A DNA stretch of 37,657 bases from Calditrichota bacterium. GTDB taxonomy: Bacteria > Zhuqueibacterota > Zhuqueibacteria > JANLFK01 > Oleimicrobiaceae. This document shows positions 8,405-16,889 of the stretch, piece by piece. The notes under the pieces were generated by a model, which saw nothing but the letters and a program-made list of their open reading frames with translations, ran no database searches and had not been told where the DNA came from. Each line of letters opens with the position of its first letter. The stretch's first letter is position 1. The stretch covers positions 1 through 37,657 of the forward strand of contig JACIZP010000388.1 in the NCBI GenBank assembly GCA_014359355.1, in the 5' to 3' direction. A program made the position numbers and the translations under genes.

Positions 8405-9395
8405 ACCGGAACACACCTCCACCATAGGTTCCTGCATAGATGGCAGACGCAGTTGCCACGACCGCCCGCACATTGCTGTGGGTCAGTCCGTCGCTCACAG
8501 GTCTCCATGTTTGCGCACCGTCGTTACTCTGCATGACGCCGCGATCGGTGGCCACGTACAGCCGCAGGCGATTCCCCTTGTCGATGGCCACTTGTCGCAC
8601 CCGACGCCAGTCAAGGCCTTCGCTCATTAGCCTCCACGTCTCGCCCCCGTCCTCGCTCTTGTGAAGATCGACTACACCAGTCGCAACGTACATCACCCCA
8701 GGATCTACAGGGTCGAAAACAATGTCCCAGGGGGCATCGTAGGAGCCCTCGGTGCGGTGCAGCCCGCTGTTCTTGGCCTGCCAGGTGAGTCCCCCGTCTT
8801 CAGACTTGAGCACGCCGTGGTACTCAACACCGACGTAGAGCACCCGAGCCAGCTGGGCGTGCACGCCGACACTCCGCACGTTGCCATAGGGGAAACATGG
8901 TGACCAGGTGCGCCCGCCGTCGATGCTGAAGAACATCGCATCCGTCGTCGCTGCGTAGATGCGCGTGGTGTCGTGCATGTCAAATGCCACGGCGTTGATA
9001 CGCGGATTGCGGATGCCGTTGCTTCTGGCGGCCCACGTCTGCCCGCCGTCCTCACTCAAAAACACCCCTTTGCCCCAGGTACCACACAGCACAACACCCG
9101 CACGGTGCGGCGACACGGCCACGGCCGAAATGTCGCTGCTGCTGATTCCCTGGCCGCATGGTTCCCAGCGCCTTCCGCCGTTGCTGCTGCGGAACAGCCC
9201 ACCGAAGGTACCCGCGTAGAGTGTATTGTCATCATGCGGGTCGACGGCCAGGCATTGGACGTAGAGACTGCCCAGGCCCAGGTTGCAGGGGGACCACACC
9301 TGGGCTTGGGGCGAAACTGGGTCGTTGGTGCACGCTGTCAAGAGCAGCCCCAATATGACCACTGCAAGGATCCATCTTGCCACTGCACCCGTCAT
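8388..9395 (-). CDS. Lipoprotein with BNR/Asp-box beta-propeller repeats
   Basis: About 335 residues. The signal peptide ends in a lipobox (L-L-T-A-C) near residue 22, so a lipid-anchored envelope protein is predicted. The mature part is built from six or seven repeats with the Asp-box pattern S-x-D-G-G-x-T-W (for example S-E-D-G-G-Q-T-W, S-I-D-G-G-R-T-W, S-N-D-G-A-Q-T-W), the layout of sialidase/Ycf48-like propellers. Asp-boxes are structural, so the repeats do not show that it cleaves glycans. It lies inside the polysaccharide operon between a GT4 and a GT-C gene, which suggests a glycan-related role such as binding or trimming (inference). The ATG at 9395 (G-A-G-G 8 nt upstream) is preferred; a GTG at 9404 is possible. 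Confidence 0.8.
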   Translation of the reverse strand: MTGAVARWILAVVILGLLLTACTNDPVSPQAQVWSPCNLGLGSLYVQCLAVDPHDDNTLYAGTFGGLFRSSNGGRRWEPCGQGISSSDISAVAVSPHRAGVVLCGTWGKGVFLSEDGGQTWAARSNGIRNPRINAVAFDMHDTTRIYAATTDAMFFSIDGGRTWSPCFPYGNVRSVGVHAQLARVLYVGVEYHGVLKSEDGGLTWQAKNSGLHRTEGSYDAPWDIVFDPVDPGVMYVATGVVDLHKSEDGGETWRLMSEGLDWRRVRQVAIDKGNRLRLYVATDRGVMQSNDGAQTWRPVSDGLTHSNVRAVVATASAIYAGTYGGGVFRYAPNR

Positions 9396-9419
9396 CTTCC
9401 TCACCTCACTCCAGCTCGC

Positions 9420-10685
9420 TCACGCCCCGCTGCATTCGGCGCCCAGCTTCGACAGATGGCCGATCGACATCTGGGCGCTGGTTTCGGTGCGCCTGGCAGA
9501 AAGCCGCTCGTATGCTGTCAGCAGGTTCACACTGGTGTGTTCCCAGGAGAGCTGCTCCACCACCCGACGCCGTCCGATCCTGCCCATCCGTGCGCGCAGG
9601 GTTTCGTCCAAGAGCAGGCGCTTGATTTGCAGAGCAAGGTCTCTTTCCTCATTGGGGCGGGCGTACACGGCCGCCTGCGCGGCAGAGCGCCGGTGTTCCT
9701 TCAAGTCGAAAGCCACTATCGGCTTTCCCAGTGCCATGTATTCGAGAATCTTGTTCATGGTCGAGCGGTCCGCCCACTCCGTCTTTGGATCCGGATCCAC
9801 ACAGAGATCGGCGGTGGAAAGGTAACGGCACAAATCGTCATCCGCCACCCTCCCCGTGAATCTCACCGTGCCATCAAGACCCAAGGACTCCGCATAGGCA
9901 CGGAGCGCAGGCAGCGCCGGCCCGCCGCCGATGAGCACCACGAGGACGTCGGACATTCCCAGGTCGTCCCGCAGCACCTTGGCCGCACGCAGCAAGTAGT
10001 CGACGCCATCCTGCGGGCACATCTCACCCAGATAGGCGACCAGATACTTTCTCCCCTCCTTGAGCGCCGGTTCTGCAGGCAATCGCCGCAGGCGCGCGAA
10101 ATCCGGGCCGCTCCGCACGATGAAGATGCGCTCCTCCTCAACGCCGCCGCGCAGCAGGGCAATCTCCTTGTGCGATTCGTTCGTAGCCAACACCAGGTCA
10201 GCAGTTCTAAAAGTCATCTTTTCCAAAAACAACAAGGCACGATAGAACAGGCCCCGCCTATTGGGGAACTTGGCCAGGTACATCTCCGGCGAAAGGTCGT
10301 GGTGGTCAAAGACGAACTTCTTGCCGGCCAGCTTGTACAGAGCCGCCAGCGCAAAGTAGGTGTCCGGCGGATTGCAGGCCTGGATGATGTCGAACCCCTC
10401 GCGAGCCGCCACTATCAGCGAGAGCAGCGCGGTGACCAACCAGCAATAGACGAACTCGAACGCGTAGCCCATCACGCCATGCGCATCGACAGGAACCCGA
10501 TAGCGGTATAAAGCCACCCCCTGCAGCACGGTGTAGGTGGGCTCTCCTCGCTCGCGAGGGGAAATCACGCTGACCTTGTACCCGTGTTTGGTGAGCGTGG
10601 TCGCCTCAAGCCACACCCTCCGATCGAAAGGCACGGGCAGGTTCTGCACAATGATCAGCACGCGCCTACCAGCAGATGCCTTCAT
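9420..10685 (-). CDS. Glycosyltransferase family 4 (GT-B fold)
   Basis: 421 residues, full length for a GT4 enzyme. The N-terminal Rossmann half begins V-L-I-I-V-Q-N-L-P-V-P-F-D-R-R-V-W, typical of WbuB/CapM-type transferases, and includes F-D-H-H-D-L-S-P-E. The C-terminal half has V-A-Y-L-G-E-M and the donor-binding segment N-K-I-L-E-Y-M-A-L-G-K-P-I-V. Such enzymes add a sugar from a nucleotide-sugar donor to a lipid-linked glycan in the cytoplasm. A-A-A-G-G-A lies about 8 nt before the ATG, and the first 20 bp overlap the end of the AlgD-like gene. Donor and acceptor are unknown. Confidence 0.88.
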   Translation of the reverse strand: MKASAGRRVLIIVQNLPVPFDRRVWLEATTLTKHGYKVSVISPRERGEPTYTVLQGVALYRYRVPVDAHGVMGYAFEFVYCWLVTALLSLIVAAREGFDIIQACNPPDTYFALAALYKLAGKKFVFDHHDLSPEMYLAKFPNRRGLFYRALLFLEKMTFRTADLVLATNESHKEIALLRGGVEEERIFIVRSGPDFARLRRLPAEPALKEGRKYLVAYLGEMCPQDGVDYLLRAAKVLRDDLGMSDVLVVLIGGGPALPALRAYAESLGLDGTVRFTGRVADDDLCRYLSTADLCVDPDPKTEWADRSTMNKILEYMALGKPIVAFDLKEHRRSAAQAAVYARPNEERDLALQIKRLLLDETLRARMGRIGRRRVVEQLSWEHTSVNLLTAYERLSARRTETSAQMSIGHLSKLGAECSGA

Positions 10686-11982
10686 AGCTGCAGTCCTTTA
10701 GCTCACCGTTCACCACCAGGCCAACCAGGTCGATCACCGTCTGAGAGGCGTCCGCCGCACGGAGGGCGCGCCGATGCTCTTCAGATTCGTTGCCGATCAC
10801 GATAACCTCCGACTCGGCGATCACCTCTTCAGGGCTTGCCCGCAACAGGCGGGCAATGTGCGGAATCTCGCGCTCGATATACTCCTTGTTCGAGCCCACT
10901 AGATTTGCCAAGGAGACGTTTCGGTCGAAGATCGCCACCTCGTACCCTTTGCCAATCAGGTACTCGATGGTGGTCACCAAAGGGCTCTCGCGCAGGTCAT
11001 CGGTGCCGGCCTTGAAGCTCATGCCCAGAAAGCCGATGCGACGTTTGCCGGTGCGGCGGATCTCCTCGATGGCGTGCTCGATGTGCCGGCGGTTGCTCTC
11101 CATGGCGGCCACCAGCAAAGGCACCTCCACGTCCAGCTCCTTGGCGCGATAGGTGATCGCACGCAGGTCTTTGGGCAAACAAGAGCCACCGAAGGCAAAA
11201 CCAGGACGAAGGTAGTAGGGTGAGATGTTCAGCTTTGTGTCTTGGACAAAGATCGCCATCACCTGGCGGCTGTCCAAGCCGAGGCGTTTGCACAGGCGTC
11301 CGATCTCGTTGGCAAAGGCAACCTTGACCGCGTGGAAAGCATTGTCCGCATACTTGACCATGGACGCCGTCTCAATGTCCACGCGGAAGAGGGGTGCCGG
11401 CAGGTCTTGGTACAGAGCCACGAGCGGCTCGCCACTGCGCTCATCATACTCGCCGATCACCGTCTTGGGCGGATGGCGGAAATCGTCTACCGCCGTCCCT
11501 TCGCGCAAGAACTCCGGATTGACGCAGAAGCCAAAATCCCTGCCCGGCTCCTTGCCCGAGGCCGCGACCAGTGCTGGCAATGCCACCCGCCGGGCAATCC
11601 CAGGCAAGACCGTGCTGCGAATGGCCACCACGTGATAGCCCTCTTTGTGGCGAAGGGCTCCCCCTATCTCGGTACAGACGCGGCCAATGTGCTTGAAATC
11701 GAGGCTGCCATTGCCGTTGCTGGGCGTCCCCACGCACACAAAGGAGACATCCGAGTTCGCCACCGCCTCCGTAGCGTCCTGGGTCGCACGCAGCCTCCCT
11801 GCGGCTACCGCCTTGGCGATAATGGCGTCGATGTCCTTCTCGATGATTGGAGAGCGCCCGGCATTGACCAAGTCGACCTTCAGTGGATTCTTGTCGACGC
11901 CGATGACCGTGTGTCCATCCTCAGCAAGGCAGCCGGCGGAGACACATCCCACATAGCCCAAGCCGAACACGCTGATGCGCAT
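10666..11982 (-). CDS. algD: GDP-mannose 6-dehydrogenase (AlgD-like)
   Basis: 438 residues. The N-terminal NAD-binding domain starts M-R-I-S-V-F-G-L-G-Y-V-G and contains C-V-G-T-P-S. The catalytic segment K-L-N-I-S-P-Y-Y-L-R-P-G-F-A-F-G-G-S-C-L-P-K-D places the nucleophilic Cys at residue 268, the same number as in Pseudomonas AlgD, which is almost the same length. AlgD oxidises GDP-mannose twice to GDP-mannuronic acid, so the polysaccharide probably contains a mannuronate-type acidic sugar. The motif context fits AlgD better than UDP-glucose dehydrogenase, but substrate specificity inside this superfamily is not certain. The start is set by G-G-A-G-G-A-G-G-T-G upstream of the ATG at 11982. 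No alginate polymerase (alg8/alg44) is present here. Confidence 0.88.
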   Translation of the reverse strand: MRISVFGLGYVGCVSAGCLAEDGHTVIGVDKNPLKVDLVNAGRSPIIEKDIDAIIAKAVAAGRLRATQDATEAVANSDVSFVCVGTPSNGNGSLDFKHIGRVCTEIGGALRHKEGYHVVAIRSTVLPGIARRVALPALVAASGKEPGRDFGFCVNPEFLREGTAVDDFRHPPKTVIGEYDERSGEPLVALYQDLPAPLFRVDIETASMVKYADNAFHAVKVAFANEIGRLCKRLGLDSRQVMAIFVQDTKLNISPYYLRPGFAFGGSCLPKDLRAITYRAKELDVEVPLLVAAMESNRRHIEHAIEEIRRTGKRRIGFLGMSFKAGTDDLRESPLVTTIEYLIGKGYEVAIFDRNVSLANLVGSNKEYIEREIPHIARLLRASPEEVIAESEVIVIGNESEEHRRALRAADASQTVIDLVGLVVNGELKDCSYEGICW

Positions 11983-12022
11983 AGCCACACCTCCTCCCGT
12001 CCTCATCCCGTTGCGAGCGCCT

Positions 12023-13357
12023 TCAACTACGCACCTTTGACACCACAGCGCGGAACTTGCCCGTCTTGCTGCGCGGGATGCGGTCAACAACCTTGATGGT
12101 CACCTGCATCCGCGAGCCAACCCGCTCCTGCAGCTTGCGACGCACGTACTCCGCATCGCTGTTATCGAAGCCGCTATCAGGCACGATGCGAACCTCTACC
12201 CTGTCCACAACCTCCTGCACCATCTGCGCTTCAACGATGTGCCGCGCCCCTTTGAACACGTGGTCGAGGCGACCAATCAGGGCTCCGCTGGGGGTGACCA
12301 GGTAGTTGTCGCGCCGACCGACAATCGCTTTCACCGTCGGGTAAGCGCGCCCGCAAGGGCACTTTTCCCGGGAAAGCTCCACCGTGTCCCCCAGGCGGTA
12401 CCGGAGCAGCGGCATGGCGAAATTGTGCAGCCCAGTACCCACGATCTCGTAGACGTTGCGTTGGCCCACCCCTGGGACCGGCAAGAACTCGACAATTCCA
12501 TATTCGGGCAGCACGTGGTAGCTGCCGTGCTCGCAGGTGTGGATGGCCGCCACTCGCTCTGCTTGCCCGTAATAGTCAAACACCCTGCAGGCAAACACTT
12601 CTTCGATGAGTTCTCGCTGACGAGGTTCGAGCGTTTCCGAGGTCGTGAACACTGCCTTCAGCGGTATGGTCAGCCCCTGTTCCGCCATGAAGCGGGCAAG
12701 CGCATAGACTGATGACGGGTATCCTTCCAGACCCACCGGTTTGAACCTGCGCAACGCTGCCACGTAGGCCTCGGCATTCCTCCTGGACAAGTGGTAGGAC
12801 GACATCACCAGCTTCCTTTCCGAGGGACTGTAGCGCCAGAAAGGTGGCTTGTTGCGATCTGCCGGCACCCTCTTTTCGCCCTTCAATGTGGCCAACCGGT
12901 CGTTGTGCCGCAGCCCTCCCCACAGCCACTGCCTCTGCAGCGTGGCGTACTCGTAGACCACATTGTCCAGATCCCGATACACCGTCAACGGCTTGCCGGT
13001 GGTACCGCTCGTGTGCGCCTTGCGCAGCAACCACCGCTTTTTCGTGCGCGAAACAAAGAGCTCGCCCTGAGCCCGCAGAGTGTCCTTTTCCAAAAGAGGG
13101 AGCTTGCGCAGGTCATCCACCGAGCGCACATCTCCCGGGCAAAGCCCTATCTCGCGGAACAGCTCGGCATAGTACGGCACGTGCTCGTAGCAATACTCCA
13201 CCAGTTCCCGGAGAGCCTGGTCTTGGAGCTCCCGGAGGCGTTCTTCGTCGTACCACTGGCTCTCCATGATTTGTCGCCAGTACTGGCCAAACAGGCCGGA
13301 ATAGCGCTTAGTCAACACGTAAATGCCGCCTTTGACGATGGTCACCACGTCGAACAT
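12023..13357 (-). CDS. Phenylacetate-CoA ligase-family (PaaK/CapK-like) adenylate-forming enzyme
   Basis: 444 residues, normal for the family. The ATP-binding motif H-T-S-G-T-T-G-K-P is at 115-123; Y-Y-G-Q-A-E and Y-R-L-G-D-T follow, and the C-terminal domain has G-R-R-D-N-Y and R-S-K-T-G-K-F with the catalytic-type Lys. The family activates a carboxylic acid as its adenylate, often passing it to CoA. Homologs (CapK-like) are common in capsule and exopolysaccharide clusters, where their substrate is mostly unproven; activation of an acid that decorates the glycan is a reasonable guess. It sits between the GT4 gene (15-bp gap) and algD (40-bp gap). G-G-G-A-G lies 7 nt before the ATG. A true role in phenylacetate breakdown is unlikely, as no paa genes are nearby. 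Confidence 0.85.
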   Translation of the reverse strand: MFDVVTIVKGGIYVLTKRYSGLFGQYWRQIMESQWYDEERLRELQDQALRELVEYCYEHVPYYAELFREIGLCPGDVRSVDDLRKLPLLEKDTLRAQGELFVSRTKKRWLLRKAHTSGTTGKPLTVYRDLDNVVYEYATLQRQWLWGGLRHNDRLATLKGEKRVPADRNKPPFWRYSPSERKLVMSSYHLSRRNAEAYVAALRRFKPVGLEGYPSSVYALARFMAEQGLTIPLKAVFTTSETLEPRQRELIEEVFACRVFDYYGQAERVAAIHTCEHGSYHVLPEYGIVEFLPVPGVGQRNVYEIVGTGLHNFAMPLLRYRLGDTVELSREKCPCGRAYPTVKAIVGRRDNYLVTPSGALIGRLDHVFKGARHIVEAQMVQEVVDRVEVRIVPDSGFDNSDAEYVRRKLQERVGSRMQVTIKVVDRIPRSKTGKFRAVVSKVRS

Positions 13358-13372
13358 TGCGTCACTCCCGTC

Positions 13373-14485
13373 TCAGCTCACCACTGAAGCACCGTCCACA
13401 CGAGCAATTCCTGGCCTCACCGGAACGCTCCTGCGTTCGCCCAGCAGGTTCAAGTAGTGAGGCCGCACGCGCTCCCAGGTAAACGAGGCAGCCAGTTCGC
13501 GCGCCTGGTGGCGGCACCGCCGACACAGGTCCTCATGGGCCAAGGCGTAGAGCACGGTCTTGGCCAACGACTCTGCGCTGCCGGGTTCGAAGAAAAGCCC
13601 ATGCGTGCCATGCACCATGAGGTGCGGCAATTCCCCCACCGGGGTAGCGATTACCATGGTGCCGGCGCGCATGGCTTCGAGCACCGAGGTGGGCAGATTG
13701 TCCACCCGCGCCGCGCTGATGTACAAATCGGCTGCCGCCAACAGCTGGGCCATGCCTTCCTTCGTCACGTGGCCGACAAAGGTGACGTTCAAGCCACGCC
13801 GCGTTGCATACTCCTGCAGCGCACTCTGCTGGCTTCCAGTACCGGCGATGACGAGCTTTGCCCCGGGGCAAGCGGCTTGCACTGCGGAGAACGCCTCCAG
13901 GATGATGCCTACATCGTAGAGCGGCTCCAGGTAGCGATTGCTGAGCAGCGTCGGCCCGCGGCCGTTCGGATCGTTCGCACGCACGGGCTCGCCCTCAATG
14001 ATCGGAGGAACCACGGCAGTCTCGATGCCGTAGTTGCGAAAGACCTGCTGCAGCCACCGAGAGGTCACCGCGACGATGTCGGCGCGTCGCAACAGCGGCC
14101 GCACCCACTGGTGATGGAGGCGCAGGAACCGAGGTGCAGCCCCACCGTGATAAAGCACACTCACCGGCTTCTTGTGCCGCTGGGCTAAGAGCAGCGCCGC
14201 CGCCACCGGCATGAAGCCCCACCACGAGCAGCCAGCCACGAGCACCCGGTCGACTTCCCGCACGCGAGCCTCGCACGCCCGGATCAGGGTCAACACCTGC
14301 CGCATGCCCTTCCACATCTTGCCGCAAACGCCTTCGCTGGGCGCTTCATAGTGGGCATTCACCGGCACCACCGTCACCCCCTCTTGTTCCAGGCGTCGGG
14401 CAAGAGTGTCGCTCTGCAGCGCCAGGCCTCCCACACGCGGAGGGAAGAGGCTCACGAAGAGGACCTTATGAGGCTTCTTGCTCAT
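13373..14485 (-). CDS. Glycosyltransferase family 4
   Basis: 370 residues with a GT-B fold. The N-terminal half opens K-V-L-F-V-S-L-F-P-P-R-V-G-G-L-A, and the C-terminal half carries A-A-D-L-Y-I-S-A-A-R, then T-S-V-L-E-A-M-R-A-G-T-M-V-I-A-T-P-V-G-E, the E-x7-E donor-binding signature of GT4. It acts in the cytoplasm on the growing repeat unit. The ATG at 14485 overlaps the stop of the upstream GT-C gene as ATGA, a sign of translational coupling, and has G-A-G-G-G-G upstream. A longer frame exists upstream but lies inside the GT-C gene and is not needed. Confidence 0.87.
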   Translation of the reverse strand: MSKKPHKVLFVSLFPPRVGGLALQSDTLARRLEQEGVTVVPVNAHYEAPSEGVCGKMWKGMRQVLTLIRACEARVREVDRVLVAGCSWWGFMPVAAALLLAQRHKKPVSVLYHGGAAPRFLRLHHQWVRPLLRRADIVAVTSRWLQQVFRNYGIETAVVPPIIEGEPVRANDPNGRGPTLLSNRYLEPLYDVGIILEAFSAVQAACPGAKLVIAGTGSQQSALQEYATRRGLNVTFVGHVTKEGMAQLLAAADLYISAARVDNLPTSVLEAMRAGTMVIATPVGELPHLMVHGTHGLFFEPGSAESLAKTVLYALAHEDLCRRCRHQARELAASFTWERVRPHYLNLLGERRSVPVRPGIARVDGASVVS

Positions 14486-15693
14486 GGCCTTACCCCTCGA
14501 CCTGAGCGCTTCCTTGCGCACCATTCCCACAACCTTTCCCCACCGGCGCCAGCGTAGACTGCCAGTACCGGCAGCAGCGGCACGTGGAAGCGTTGGTTGG
14601 CGAAGAAGACACAGCTGACCAAGGTGAAGTAGACAATTGTAGCCAACAGAATCCACGTCCGCCGACGCGGCAGGCTTGTCGCCAGACCCACGAGTACCAG
14701 CGGCACAAGGAGCACGGACGGGACTCGGTCAGTGGCGTGCGGATAGGGCAACCAGAAGATGCAGAGCTTCCGTGCTGCCAGTCCCAGCGTGCGGCCGGGG
14801 TGGGCCACCATGAACTGCAGAGCCGCCCGGTAGTATTGCCGGTCCACCTCCACTTCGGTGTTCCCTGAAGGCGACCAGTAGTCGCCCGGTTTGAGCCAGT
14901 CTCCTGTGGCGTGCTCGTTGTTGCCTATCCAAAGATTCACCCCACCGTTTGTGGACACGGGCACAAAGCTGCCCTGCACGTTGAGGTTGCGTATCGACCA
15001 GGGCAAAATGGTAACCAGGGCAACCGCAAGGCAGAGCAGCGTTTTCTTGAAGGTGGCCAAGACCGGCAGACGGCAACTCCATCGCCACCAGAAGGCCAAG
15101 GCCGCGGGTAGGAGCAGCACATTGGGCCGCATCAGCGCCCCCAGGCCGACCAGCACTCCTGCCCAGACAACCGCCTGCCCGGCGCCCCTCGTGTCGTCCC
15201 GGACAAGAATCAACAGCACAGCTATCAGCAGAGCGGTGAAAAGGGTCTCGGCCATCAGCTGCGCGCTGAAATGAACGAGCACCGGCAGCAGCGCCACCGT
15301 CCATCCGGCCACGACCGCCGCGCGCGACGAAAAGAGGTGCCGCGCCAACAGCATGACCAGAAGAGCAGTCACGGCTCCGATCAAGGCTTGGGCCAGCTCC
15401 ACCGCCACTCGGTGTGGTCCAAAGACCCAGTAGATGGCGGCGACGAAGGCAGGGTAGGCTGGTGGTCGATAGGAGCTGCCGGGCATGAATTGCCCGCCTG
15501 ACACCCATTCGCGCGCTATGCGCTCGTAGGCGGCTTGGTCGCCGACGTCCAGGGCGTAAGAGCCATTGCACAAGAGCACGTAGGCGATCCTCACCAGCAG
15601 CGCCACGAGAAACACCACTGACCCGCGCTGCAGCAGGCGCCACGGCTCTTGGCCAGTCAGTCGGCCAACCATGTCAGGAACTCTCGCTTTCAT
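14482..15693 (-). CDS. GT-C (ArnT/PMT-like, GT39-type) membrane glycosyltransferase
   Basis: 403 residues with about ten membrane helices. The first loop holds L-D-V-G-D-Q-A-A-Y (catalytic-type acidic residues near 49-52), then S-Y-R-P-P-A-Y-P. N-G-G-V-N-L-W-I-G-N-N matches the same place in the GT-C protein at 7106-8404, so the two are paralogs. Enzymes of this fold take sugars from polyprenyl-phosphate carriers outside the cytoplasmic membrane and decorate lipid-linked glycans or lipid A. Its start overlaps the stop of the upstream GT4 gene as ATGA, and its stop overlaps the next start the same way. The ATG at 15672 is an alternative start with a better G-A-G-A-G spacing. Confidence 0.8.
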   Translation of the reverse strand: MKARVPDMVGRLTGQEPWRLLQRGSVVFLVALLVRIAYVLLCNGSYALDVGDQAAYERIAREWVSGGQFMPGSSYRPPAYPAFVAAIYWVFGPHRVAVELAQALIGAVTALLVMLLARHLFSSRAAVVAGWTVALLPVLVHFSAQLMAETLFTALLIAVLLILVRDDTRGAGQAVVWAGVLVGLGALMRPNVLLLPAALAFWWRWSCRLPVLATFKKTLLCLAVALVTILPWSIRNLNVQGSFVPVSTNGGVNLWIGNNEHATGDWLKPGDYWSPSGNTEVEVDRQYYRAALQFMVAHPGRTLGLAARKLCIFWLPYPHATDRVPSVLLVPLVLVGLATSLPRRRTWILLATIVYFTLVSCVFFANQRFHVPLLPVLAVYAGAGGERLWEWCARKRSGRGVRP

Positions 15694-16889
15694 GATTCCA
15701 CAAGCATTCGATAGAGCGTGCGATAGGCTTCCGCGACGTGGCGGATGTCATGGTGGCGTTCCACATACGCCCGCGCTTGTGCACCAAAGGCCGCGCGGAG
15801 CTCTTTTGCCTCGGCCAGTTCAACTAAGGCCCCGGCAAAGCCTGCCGCTTCATCATCGTCCACCAGATACCCCCGCCTGCCAGGGAGGAGCAATTCGTCC
15901 GTGACCCCGGGCAAGGTGCGGGCTACGCACGCGAGGCGACATGCCATTGCCTCCAAGAGAGCATTGGGCTGCCCCTCGGCGCGGCTGGGCAGCACGAAGA
16001 CATCCGCGCAGCGCAGGTACTCCTCCACGTTCTCTTTGACGCCCAAGAAATTCACCACGGAATCCAGCTGATGACGGGCCACTATCTCAGAGAGCTCTTT
16101 GCCAAAAGGACAGTTGGCGAGGCTCTCGGGGGACACGCCCAGCACCAGCAGCTGCACCGGGCGCAACCCTTTGCTGCGCGCCAAGGCAATGGCACGAATT
16201 GCCACATCCAAGCCCTTGCGGCGCTCCAGCCCCCCGACGAAAACAACAAGAAACGCTTTCCTGTCCAATCCGAGGCTCTGCCGGAGGGTCCTCTTTTCGA
16301 GCTCGGTGGCGGGCCGGAAACGCCCGAGGTCGACGCCGTTGGGGATGGACCACAAACGGTGGGCCGGAATGCCGCCTACCAATGAGGAGACAATAGCGGC
16401 CTGCGACGGCCCCACCACCGCGTCGGCCATCCGGGCGATCCACGCAGCCACTGCGCCTGATTTGCGCTTTTGCAGGGACGAGGCGTCGTCGAGTCCCACC
16501 AGGGTGACCTTCTGCACGACCTTCTGCCCGGCCATGCGCGCAGCCAGTGTTACCTCAGGCATGAAGCCGTGCATGTGCACCACGTCGGCCCACCGATAAC
16601 GCCGTGTCAGCTCCGCGACCAGTGCCGCCGCGGTGCGCATTCTGGACGCCAGTTGCCCGTTGGCGTCGGGCACGCGCGTTACCCTTACGCCATCTACTAT
16701 CGTCTGGCCAAGCAGCCGCTTCTGTCTGGTGCGTGCCACCACCTCAACCTCAACACCCTTCTGCTTGAGGTGCCTCACGAGCAGCTGACATTGGCGCGCG
16801 CCACCGCCGTACTCCGGACTGTAGATCCAGTTGGTCATCAGCACCCGGAGAGAATCCCGTTTTGGCTGTCTTATGATTGGACTCGACAT
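15690..16889 (-). CDS. Glycosyltransferase family 4
   Basis: About 399 residues with a GT-B fold. The N-terminal domain begins after a short basic leader with V-L-M-T-N-W-I-Y-S-P-E-Y-G-G-G-A-R-Q, a classic acceptor-side glycine loop. The C-terminal domain has F-V-G-G-L-E-R-R-K-G-L-D-V-A and the donor site P-N-A-L-L-E-A-M-A-C. It should act as a cytoplasmic sugar transferase for the repeat unit. The ATG at 16889 has G-A-G-G 5 nt upstream and overlaps the GT2 gene's end by 19 bp; its stop overlaps the GT-C gene's start as ATGA. Confidence 0.87.
   Translation of the reverse strand: MSSPIIRQPKRDSLRVLMTNWIYSPEYGGGARQCQLLVRHLKQKGVEVEVVARTRQKRLLGQTIVDGVRVTRVPDANGQLASRMRTAAALVAELTRRYRWADVVHMHGFMPEVTLAARMAGQKVVQKVTLVGLDDASSLQKRKSGAVAAWIARMADAVVGPSQAAIVSSLVGGIPAHRLWSIPNGVDLGRFRPATELEKRTLRQSLGLDRKAFLVVFVGGLERRKGLDVAIRAIALARSKGLRPVQLLVLGVSPESLANCPFGKELSEIVARHQLDSVVNFLGVKENVEEYLRCADVFVLPSRAEGQPNALLEAMACRLACVARTLPGVTDELLLPGRRGYLVDDDEAAGFAGALVELAEAKELRAAFGAQARAYVERHHDIRHVAEAYRTLYRMLVES

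Noticed and set aside
8973-10511. Long open frame on the plus strand (about 512 codons)
   Set aside because: It is antisense to the BNR lipoprotein and GT4 genes, has no recognisable domain, and such frames are common opposite GC-rich genes.
14729-15643. Second minus-strand frame of about 304 codons inside the GT-C gene
   Set aside because: It is a shifted frame over a clear membrane glycosyltransferase; the product is Arg/Gly/Ala-rich with no membrane helices.
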